Of a stretch of 20,343 nt of DNA, positions 1 through 8,227 are shown piece after piece. The notes under the pieces were generated by a model, which saw nothing but the letters and a program-made list of their open reading frames with translations, had not been told where the DNA came from and ran no database searches. The translations under genes were made by a program, and so were the position numbers. Source of the stretch: Lenisia limosa (lineage: Eukaryota > Breviatea); assembly GCA_001655205.1 (NCBI GenBank), contig LPNZ01006601.1, positions 1 to 20,343 on the forward strand, given 5' to 3'. How positions within the stretch are numbered: position 1 is the stretch's first letter; every line of letters starts with the position of its first letter.

Positions 1-108
1 GGGGGGGGGTAGTGGTGGGTTACACGGTGGTCCGCAAAGCAGGTAATTATCGAGATTCATATACCATATTGGGATATTCTAAAAAAAAAGGATTAAAATG
101 ATAATATG

Positions 109-193
109 GATGCGGTGCTGCAGAAAAGACTGGCCTGGCTGTTTGTTTTGTTCTCAACCCTCGTGTGTTGTCAGCCGACAGAGTTGATTTGGG
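109..193 (+). repeat. dispersed repeat copy 1
   Basis: This segment aligns with 5650-5750. The shared blocks, in the same order, are GCGGTGCTG, TTCTCAACCCTC, a GTGTG-TGTCAGCC block and the 15-mer CAGAGTTGATTTGGG. Copy 1 is followed by a long T-run that enters a gap. The family is unknown; it could be a short non-autonomous element. The homology is seen directly, and calling it mobile is inference. Confidence 0.75.
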
Positions 194-249
194 CTTTTTT
201 TTTGTTTCTCCAATTTTGCTCCCCTTCTTGTTTTTTTTTTTTTTTTTTT

Positions 250-415
250 NNNNNNNNNNNNNNNNNNNNNNNNNNNNNNNNNNNNNNNNNNNNNNNNNNN
301 NNNNNNNNNNNNNNNNNNNNNNNNNNNNNNNNNNNNNNNNNNNNNNNNNNNNNNNNNNNNNNNNNNNNNNNNNNNNNNNNNNNNNNNNNNNNNNNNNNNN
401 NNNNNNNNNNNNNNN
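250..415. other. assembly gap (N-run)
   Basis: There are 166 N bases directly after an 18-base T-run. Nothing can be said of the contents, and the length may be an estimate. Confidence 0.98.
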
Positions 416-671
416 TCGATATGCGCTTCGACCGCACAGCAGAGAGACAGATCCCGAAAATCAAGAAGATTGTCATGAAGGATCAGGTTCAATAAACTAT
501 TTAACAACAAAGCACATGGCTCCAGGGCTTGTTACTAATATTTAATATTCACCTGCAATAAAAGCTCACGTTTTCTAATAAGCACACAACAATATACATT
601 ACCTAAGTCATACTTTTAATTTTATACACGAACAGAAAACAAACAAGAAGAAAATCGGAAGTGACACAGCA

Positions 672-3600
672 TCACTGCATTTGAACCGCCTCGGCAGAAA
701 TAGGTTCCATACCCACAACTGGCTCAACCGCACCTTGACTGAGGGGTGTGCTGGGATATCAGCTGCCATAGGTATTATATTATTTTTTTACACACGATAT
801 TGATACAATTATTCTTCAAGAAATTTCATTTCACGCACAAGAGTAGGACAAATGATGATGATAAAATGATATACAGAAGTAACAACTAACCTTGGGGGAA
901 CAATTGCAGCTCCGTTTGGATCCTGTGGGAAAATAGTGGGCACTGGAGGTTCCGCATACGACTGAAAAGAGAATCAATATAATATAGGGAACGCTCATTG
1001 CATTTTTTTAAGTGCAACAGATCCCCAGAACACGAAACACAAACATGATTTCAGACTGACGTAATGTGGATATTCATCAATATGCTTACTCCTTCAACTT
1101 GAACAAGAGGAGGCAGCTGCAACATTTGTAATTCATTGTCCAGAGGAACTACGGGGATTTCTCCTTGCTACTCTTGTCAGGAATATTGTGGGGGCAATGA
1201 TAGTTAATACCTTCCACCCACCAAAAAGACCCCCCTTTCATACCAAGGATTGTAACTGTTGGATGGCTTCTTGTGAGACAAAATCGATGGGTGGCTGTCA
1301 TAGTGAAAAATGTGTGAGGTTCGGAGAAATTGGTAAAATATCAATTTTACTGGCTTCCTTAACAATTAGCAGCAATCCAGAAAATTGTCACGGATATCCG
1401 AACCAAAAGTTTCGGTGACGTTATCTTTTAGCTACTTTTTACTAGAATATCAAGAAGATTTTGCTCAGTGATAATCACAACATTTGCTCTCTTGCTTTCA
1501 AAACAACTGCTTTTATAACAGCAAATAAAAATCAAGCTCGATTTTGACGCCATTTGTAGTTTATCCGAGCCAGTTTCTGGGTTGGCACCCTGCTTTAAAA
1601 ATCACCCTCACATATAATAAATGATATTAAAAATTGCAAATGAAATGTTATTTCACCTATACAACCCAGCCTACCAATTGATAGTTCACACCTGGAACCT
1701 GAAGGAATAAGAAATACGGAGAAATAACTCAAATATTCCAATAGTACTTTGAATTGCAATTATACAACTGAAATCCCTTTTTTCCTCCCCCCCCCCCCNN
1801 NNNNNNNNNNNNNNNNNNNNNNNNNNNNNNNNNNNNNNNNNNNNNNNNNNNNNNNTCGATTTCATCCACAGCCCGTCTCTTATTCCGGCCTTGGTTGAGG
1901 CGAGCAACAGATCTAATCTCATAAGATCCGTATATTTTTGAGAGCAAAAGAGAAAAAGGTACATTAAGGTTATCTGCTAACAATACCTCGTCAATAAAGG
2001 GTTACACTTTTAATCTATTAACGCAAGAAGTTCTCGACAGTCTCTACCCCCTTACGGATGGGCAAAAGCAGTCTGAAGTTTCTCGAGGGGTGTTTGGCCC
2101 GAAGTGGTCAGTTGGAAGTAGTGTGTACTAAACCAGAGTTAAACGAATGCAGGTTCAGCCAACAAATTTGTCACAAGTGATAGTTGGAGCTTGTTACAAT
2201 AAAAATATTAAACCTGATAGATGCAACAGATCAGGAACGCAATAAAGTGAGGTGGGGTGCCTACCAGAGTTTGAGGAGAAGATCTTTACTCACACCGGCT
2301 GGCACCACTTCAGCGAAGTCAGGAACCCTCACTTCGTCAACCATCTTTCCGATCCTTTTGATCTCACAAATACGACTGCTTGCTGTGGGAGAGGGGCAAG
2401 TGAATAAACGAAGGACACTTCGATGAAGAAGGGGGAGAGGAATGGTGTAGCAAAACCAAAAAAAAAGGAATTACGAAGAAATAGCTTTTTGTAACACTGA
2501 CCAAGACAAGGTCTGAACCTATTTAATACTGGTTCTTAACTAACCTAGCGTACCATAATCGACCGTAATACTCAAGTCGATATTATATGCTATTCACTTC
2601 CACCAACCAGCATTATTGATAAAGGACATTTGCCAGGCGGGAATAGTCACCAAAGCTCTCATTGTGGAGGTTCCAGCCTGGGAGAGTGAAACGAAGGAAA
2701 TGTTCAAAAAAGAAGCCAGCATTTAATCAAGAAGAAAGTGTTCTTAGGCAAGCTAAATATTCGATATCTGAGTACCATTAGATCTGTTGCATTTTTGCCC
2801 ATCTTAATCCTCCCGAATATTAAACATCAAACACCCTCCCCACGTAGGTCCATGAATGCGCCTGAAGCCACCCCGAGGGCTTTGGGAAAGTTGCAGTGGT
2901 GCAGATGTAGGGCCACAAGTCACGGGGAAGGGATTTGATTCTGAAATATATGAAAATAGAACTACACATATACACTCATATATCTACACACAAATAGTAT
3001 CTGGAAAAACATGTAGTAATAAATTTGTTGCATTGGAAGGCAATAACTAAAGCAACGAGTATTCATTTATTATATCAAGACAATATGTACATGTACTTGT
3101 AGTATATCATTGATACCACACCCTCCCACCCACCTTTCAATAACAAGAGAAAGTTCAGCATCTTCCTCCTCTCCTTGGCTAACCTGATGGTCCTAACACG
3201 TGAGTCTTCACATTATATCCAAAACCATGATTTCTCACAGCAATTTCATCCATTCTTTGGAACTTGACTCTTTCCCAAAATATTCTATCGTTATTGTTTT
3301 CATCTGTTGAAAGAGACACGATTACGACAGCTCTTTCACTATTTTGACAGCGATAAATCCCCCNNNNNNNNNNNNNNNNNNNNNNNNNNNNNNNNNNNNN
3401 NNNNNNNNNNNNNNNNNNNNNNNNNNNNNNNNNNNNNNNNNNNNNNNNNNNNNNNNNNNNNNNNNNNNNNGGTTGTGGGCGGCGTAATATGCTCCCATGC
3501 TTAGTTGGGGGGCTTCCGTGGTGTTGTCAGCTCTAGCATAGTGAACAACGGGTTATGTGTCATGACGACAGTGGCAAGATTTTCTATTACACAAGAACCT

Positions 3601-4102
3601 ACGGTAGACTTGGTGTGAAGAGGGCCCCGGGGCTGGCCCCTGTTGAAAGAGCATCTGAAACTGTCATTGCAGTTTATTAATATTTTTCATGACATTACAA
3701 TTTGTAACACAAAAAATAGATTAAAATATTGTCAAAGATAGCAAAAGGGTTTAATCTGACGTAGGCTGTCATATTTCTATTGAGCATAAGACACACACAC
3801 AAAGTTGATCTGTACCTCAAAAATGAAGAAACCATAACGGAGGGCATTGTAGGCGCGAAATAGTTACACTTGTTATCTTGTTTTCCGTTAAAGTTTTTCA
3901 AACCTAAAACAGCAGCTGTGGCCTCCGCAGACGGCGTTGACAACTGGGAGATAAAAGTGGGAAACATGGAAGAAATCGAACCCAGGGTGAAGGCTGACCC
4001 ACAAAACAACATCAACATGTGTTTATTCCAATCCACGGTAGAGAAAAGACTATGGAGACCAACCTCAACATCCACAGGTTCCTGCATGACGGGTTCTGAC
4101 AT
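672..4102 (-). CDS. unrecognised multi-exon gene
   Basis: I do not recognise this protein. Exons in transcription order are 3904-4102 (start MSEPVMQEPVDVEVGL), 3603-3660, 3471-3532 into a gap, 3184-3363 out of it, 2833-2940, 2651-2677, 2265-2382, 2056-2127, 1856-1917 into a second gap, a part not resolved (1600-1798), 1549-1589, 1244-1269, 1090-1167, 891-961 and 672-750 (ends AVQMQ, TGA). All listed junctions keep phase except those crossing gaps and the unresolved part. The N-terminus is Ser/Thr/Ala-rich. The middle has charged helical-looking stretches (FWERVKFQRMDEIAVRNHGF; ICEIKRIGKMVDEV; TSGQTPLEKLQTAFAHP). The C-terminus is Pro/Val-rich and acidic (GEIPVVPLDNELQMLQLPPL). Exon 2833-2940 and the 27-nt exon 2651-2677 are the weakest. 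It could be two genes separated in the gap. It is divergent from NOT2. Confidence 0.6.
1799..1855. other. assembly gap (N-run)
   Basis: There are 57 N bases directly after a C-run. The gap cuts the exon at 1856-1917 of the minus-strand gene. Confidence 0.98.
3364..3470. other. assembly gap (N-run)
   Basis: There are 107 N bases with open coding frames on both edges on the minus strand (3471-3532 and 3184-3363). The gap therefore hides part of an exon or an intron of the unrecognised minus-strand gene. Confidence 0.98.
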
Positions 4103-4287
4103 TTTGCAAATCTGGACTGTCCAATTTTTGATAGTTTGTTATATATAGTGGTACTCTATTCGAATCCAACCTTGAAGTTGCAATCAGTTCCCTGGAAACA
4201 AAGTGTAAAAAAAAGAACAATCAGATATACTTCTGTTGCCTAGTTATTTGTGTTAATGTACTGTGTTGTTGTTAGTGCTATGGGGCT
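4103..4287. promoter_or_regulatory. divergent promoter, unknown gene / NOT2
   Basis: These 185 bp separate the start codon of the minus-strand gene (4102) from the chosen NOT2 start (4288), so both promoters must lie here or overlap the 5' ends. A symmetric TATATATA lies at about 4139-4146, 37 nt from the minus-strand ATG and about 140 nt from the NOT2 ATG. Use of that box is inference. Confidence 0.5.
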
Positions 4288-6876
4288 ATGGCGGCCAAGA
4301 GGTTCATACTGTTGAAAATGCGACCCCAAAAAGGACAGTGTATAAAGGGTAAGAGTTACAATTTAGATGATTTGATTTGAAAATGTTGGGCCTCTTTCTT
4401 ATCCTTAGAACAAAGCAAAATATCACACTTTCTTTGTTTTGGCATTTAGATTTGTTATTTGTAGTAAACTGTTGTCAATAGGTTGTAACCAGACAGAGCT
4501 ATTAAGCGTTTGAACGTCTGTTCACTCTAAATAACGTCTAATTTAATTGTTTCTGGCAGGGTTAGGCAGATTAAGCTGCATTCCTTCCGATATCCTCTGT
4601 AAGCTGTTCTGCCATTCCTACTTCTCTTATTTTATCGACAGCAATAAACTACGTGGTGAAAATCAAAGTCAGTTACTCACAGCCCAGTTCCCCCGCTTCA
4701 TTTGCTATGGCAATCCCAAATCAGAAAAGGAGAGACCTCTCTCATGGTATGTTCTCATTTGGGGCTCTTAAAACCTAAGCCTTAAACAGCATTAAAGTGG
4801 GGAATATTTTAGAATGGTTTTGTTATTCTGTGTCTTATTTTTTCAGAAGACTACCCTGTCCTTGGCCTAAAACGTGAGTGGGAAGAACACTTTTTAAGAG
4901 GAGGGAAACGCATAAGTTTTTTGGGATAAGTGTAGAGTGGTTATTCTTTCATTGTGATGATAATCGATCCAATTGTTCAATTATAAATGAGATTATAAAA
5001 TGAGAGCTCCCAGTGCACTGTTCTTTGTATTCTCATTGCCATGTACTTTTTATATGGTTGCTCACGAGTGCAGCAACGCAGGAAGATTTCCCATCCCTCC
5101 CTTCTTCAATGCAATCGGTTCCCCAGCCTCAGTCACATCAGCACCACCAAGCCAATAGACAGCAGCTGCAACAACAGCAGCAGCAGCAACAGCTCCACGT
5201 TCAGCAACAACAACAGCAGCAACAGCAATCCCTCCCAAGTTCCACCGTCCCCGCTCCTGCCGCAGCTTCCATGGTTGGCCTCTTACGTAGAATCCACATT
5301 TTTAATTCCTTTATATTTCTTCCTCCCTCACCTTCATCTATTACTCGTTTGTGGTTTTCATCTCAGGAAGTCTAGATTTCAGGCTAGATTTGCGCACCTT
5401 CACCTCTCTCACACTACCCCGACTCTCACACGTGTTTTTGTTTTTGCGTTAATATTGAATAGACCCAAAAACAGACCCAACCCGCCTCCACACCCGCACC
5501 ACCTCAAGACGATGATAGCAAATGGAAGGTGAAAGGGACAAGTGTTATTGTGTGGAGGGTTGAGAGGGATTTGTTGATTTGCCGGAGTTGGTTGAAAGTA
5601 GCAGCTTGTAAGTAGTATAAGATCACAGTGGGCCAACCAGTTAACCAGTGATGGGACGCGGTGCTGTAGAAGCGACTCACCAGGGCTTTTTTTTTGTTTT
5701 GTTGTTCTCAACCCTCTTGGTGTGCTGTCAGCCAACAGAGTTGATTTGGGGTCCATAAATTGTCCAATTTACCCCCTCTCCCTCTCCAGGTTCTTGGTAT
5801 TGTGGATGTTGTGAAGCAGAAGAATCGTGAGCTCTCCAACATCACACTAGGAATGGACTTGACATCTTTGGGACTCAATTTGACCTCTTCTGAGTAGGCT
5901 CACCTCCGTTTTCTCCTTCAGGACTTTGAGCCATGTTGATCCACATTGTTTCTATATTCAACTTCACATTCACATGAGGTACCTTTTCTGTAATTGGAAG
6001 TAAACTTCGATCATATACCCGATATTTTAGCCTGGCATCCCGCGTCACCTCATATTTGTAGCGTGCTGTACCCCACATTCAGTTCGCCTTGGCAGGCACC
6101 ATTAGCTGCTAACCACAATCGCGATGCGTCTGTGCCCCATTGCTACTACCTCCAAAACTCGACCTTGGTGTGTGGACTTCTCAATTTTTTAATAATTTTG
6201 CTCCCCCCCCCCTTTTTTTTTACAGCCGGACACTTTTTTTTTATTATTATTTTTTTCCCAACTTCAACGTGTATATAATATGGTATATGGTTATTGGCTT
6301 ACATTGCATTGTTTGTATCCTTATAAGTGCGAAGAGATGTCCGACATGATATCCGCTTTTCAACTTTTCCTTTTTGTCTGATCAATAGATCCAACCCCCA
6401 ATCACTATGATCGAGAAGTATTCCGAAGATAACCTCCTTTGTATCTTCTACTCCATGCCGGGGGATGCAATTCAAGTCAAGGCCGCCCAGCAATTGTAGG
6501 CACAGGGGATTTAAATAAAAAAATGTTGGAGTCAATAGTTTCACTTATGCTAGTAACCTTATTATCCAGATATAGCCTTCCACTACTTTAATTTCCGCAC
6601 ATATCTTCGTGTATAACATTCATCAGGACAACAAAGAAAGGCTGGTTCTACGACCAGTCTAAACAACAGTGGCTTAAGCTCATTAGTAGCACTTCAAGGA
6701 CCCCGCAATATATCACAGGAAACTTTGAGGTACGAATGAGAATCTTTTTTTAAGAAAGCTATGGTCCAGTATCTTTTTTTTGTTTTTTGATTAATTAGGC
6801 GTTAAACCCTTCAACATGGACAAAGGAGCCGCTGTCAAGTTACACCCTTATGTTATCAAATGTGTACACTCCATAG
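4288..6876 (+). CDS. NOT2: CCR4-NOT complex subunit 2 (NOT2 family)
   Basis: NOT2 is a scaffold of the CCR4-NOT deadenylase; its NOT box pairs with NOT3 and binds NOT1. Ten exons: 4288-4348, 4560-4598, 4642-4746, 4847-4873, 5074-5273, 5790-5893, 6062-6167, 6389-6495, 6627-6729, 6799-6876. Every junction keeps phase, giving 309 residues. Two short motifs match the family's DFPALP repeats: DYPVLG at 70-75 and EDFPSLP at 81-87. A Gln-rich tract follows (about 107-129). The NOT box starts near 145 with GMDLTSLGLNL, DVLYPTFSSPW, YSEDNLLCIFYSMPGDAIQV, then KKGWFYDQSKQQWL and the C-terminus TWTKEPLSSYTLMLSNVYTP. The protein is shorter than animal NOT2 (about 540), almost entirely by loss of N-terminal disordered sequence. 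The first two exons are the least certain part. Confidence 0.93.
5274..5789 (+). other. longest NOT2 intron (516 nt)
   Basis: This is the longest gap-free intron resolved in the window. It separates the Gln-rich linker exon (phase 0, ends ...AAASM) from the first NOT-box exon (starts VLGIVDVV). It contains dispersed repeat copy 2 near its 3' end, then a C/T-rich acceptor tract. An apparent open frame across 5041-5532 is an out-of-frame shadow of the Gln-rich exon. Confidence 0.8.
5650..5750 (+). repeat. dispersed repeat copy 2
   Basis: This copy aligns with 109-193 (blocks GCGGTGCTG, TTCTCAACCCTC, CAGAGTTGATTTGGG). It also shares its 5' part with 8061-8117 (GGGAYGCGGT, CTGYRGAAGCGA). It lies inside the 516-nt NOT2 intron. 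It contains a T-rich block where copy 3 has an ATT repeat, so the middle is variable while the ends are conserved. Confidence 0.75.
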
Positions 6877-7187
6877 CTTTGTTTTAGAATGGTGTTTCTG
6901 TTGTTCTGTGATTCTGTGTTCTACTAGCGTCTAATTCTGACTTAATTTATTTCCTTGTTGTATCATTTTGTTATTATAGTATTATTATTATTTTTGTTTT
7001 TATAATTATAATATTATTATTATTACAGTATTATTATTATGATTATTTATTCAGTTATTATAATTTGGTCCGTCTCGTGCAGGTATGGGAGGGGGGGGGC
7101 TGTTACGTTCGCACCCCCACAAAAATATTGTATTTAAAATGTTCCTGCTACAATTCTCAGCCCATTATATATTTCTTCAGTGTCAGT
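6877..7187. other. NOT2-prefoldin intergenic, ATT-rich
   Basis: This spans the 3' flank of NOT2 and the 5' flank of prefoldin. About 6975-7050 is made of interrupted ATT repeats in a T-rich context, and a 9-base G-run sits at about 7090-7099. There is no credible exon. The promoter of the prefoldin gene must lie here, but I see no firm element. Confidence 0.6.
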
Positions 7188-7629
7188 ATGAACGTAATTG
7201 AAACTCTTTATCAAGATTTCCAAAAGGTGCAGGCAGGTATTCAGGTTTTCTTTTTTATGAGACATGACTGGCCTGAGAAGCAAGATTGAGAAGCTTCTGA
7301 CACAGAAAGACGAAACCAAGACCGTTCATTCGGAAATTGATCTTCTGAAGGAAGATGCTGATTTATTCAAGCACGTTGGTCCCCTTCTTGTGGAAATTCC
7401 CCACGAAGAGGCTAAGCTTAACATTACTGAACGTGAAGAGTGGCTCGAAAGAGAAATGTTTGTTATTTTTCTTGTTTTTTTGTTTGTTTGTGTTGTGTGT
7501 TCCTCTTTCTAACCCTGTTCTAAAACCGAAAAGGATTTGAGAGCGGCTGAAAAGAAGTCAATGGAACTCCAAACTTTGATTCAAAAGCAAGCACAGAAGC
7601 AGCAGCAACAGCAACAGTCGAAGAAATAG
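7188..7629 (+). CDS. PFDN6: prefoldin subunit 6 (beta-type)
   Basis: This is a subunit of the hexameric prefoldin chaperone that delivers unfolded actin and tubulin to the CCT chaperonin in the cytosol. Exons 7188-7236, 7262-7461 and 7534-7629 give 114 residues, close to the usual 110-130. The sequence is two coiled coils around a beta hairpin. The N-terminal helix is LYQDFQKVQADMTGLRSKIE. The family hairpin block is DLFKHVGPLLVEIPHEEAKL, equivalent to the VYKLIGPVLVKQ region of animals. The C-terminal helix is REEWLEREMFDLRAAEKKSM, ending in a Gln/Lys tail. The first intron is only 25 nt, and its removal is required to restore frame. AATAAA at 7686-7691 lies 57 nt after the stop. The second intron (72 nt) has good branch and acceptor sequence. 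Confidence 0.93.
7237..7261 (+). other. 25-nt spliceosomal intron
   Basis: This segment runs from GTATTC to ATGAG. Its length is not a multiple of three, and the uninterrupted frame meets a stop at 7287-7289. Removing it joins ...QKVQA to DMTGLRSKIE, which fits the prefoldin beta helix exactly. Confidence 0.85.
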
Positions 7630-7685
7630 GAACTTGGTAGTGTGGATGTATAACAGTGGTTTGATGGTTGTTTTATCTTTTGTGA

Positions 7686-7691
7686 AATAAA
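7686..7691 (+). terminator. polyadenylation signal of prefoldin gene
   Basis: This is an AATAAA hexamer 57 nt downstream of the prefoldin stop codon, followed by a T-rich stretch. The position is typical. Use is inferred. Confidence 0.6.
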
Positions 7692-8060
7692 TATTTTCTT
7701 TTTTCTTCTGCCAGTGTAGAATACAAGAGAGACACTATTTTTGGTGTTTGTTTTGAAGTAAAGCTTTGATAGACTGTTTGTGGTCTGTGCACACATTGTT
7801 CCCAGTTTTCTTCTGTGCGTTTACCTTTCTTTGAGTTTCTTCTGCCCCCCTCTTTTCAAATGTCTTTTTATATTATGTGTCATTATCGATATCATAATTT
7901 TCTGAGTTGTTTCTTTGATTTGGTGATGTCCCGATGGGGAGGCTCCATACAATTTTCCTTTTCGCCCTCCCCTACTCCTATTTCTACCAGGCTTTGTTTG
8001 GTAATTACTGAATATTCAAAGTGCTATATTTTGATAATCCCCGTTTTACCCCCACTCCAT

Positions 8061-8117
8061 TGGGATGCGGTCTGCGGAAGCGAGCTTTTATTATTATTAT
8101 TATTATGTTTTGTTGTA
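8061..8117 (+). repeat. diverged dispersed repeat copy 3
   Basis: TGGGATGCGGTCTGCGGAAG and following bases align with the start of copy 2 (5650-5750) with few mismatches. An ATT repeat follows, then TTTTGTTGT as in copy 2. The 3' half of the family is not recognisable here. It could be a decayed or partial copy. Confidence 0.45.
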
Positions 8118-8227
8118 AATTCTCCATTTTTACTCCCACACCATCAGTTATTTGAAACAATGGAAATCTACATCCAAATAAATAAAATACACTACTACTT
8201 GAGATTAAATAAGGGTAACGTGAGTGT

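Larger units (their letters stand above)
1..671. other. non-coding stretch with repeat and gap
   Basis: This region starts with a G-run and holds a dispersed repeat copy (109-193), a T-run and an N gap (250-415). After the gap it continues as AT-rich sequence into the 3' flank of the minus-strand gene that ends at 672. No open frame here joins to any recognisable exon, and I see no gene in it. Confidence 0.6.
7630..8227. other. convergent 3' flanks of prefoldin and the 8228-10925 gene
   Basis: AATAAA at 7686-7691 serves the plus strand. On the minus strand AATAAA (TTTATT on plus, 8087-8092) lies 136 nt after the stop of the 8228 gene. The rest is T-rich non-coding sequence including repeat copy 3 (8061-8117). 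The long open frame 7815-8297 has biased low-complexity composition and no resemblance to a protein, so I do not call it. Confidence 0.6.

Noticed and set aside
3134-3183. Minus-strand reading SQGEEEDAELSLVIER just after the exon 3184-3363
   Set aside because: It needs a one-base frameshift. The GTTAG donor at 3183 gives a phase-consistent splice to 2940, so the acidic stretch is probably chance in purine-rich intron sequence.
5041-5532. 163-codon Ser/Asn-rich open frame
   Set aside because: It is the shifted frame of the NOT2 Gln-rich exon (CAG read as AGC/ACA) and runs into the intron.
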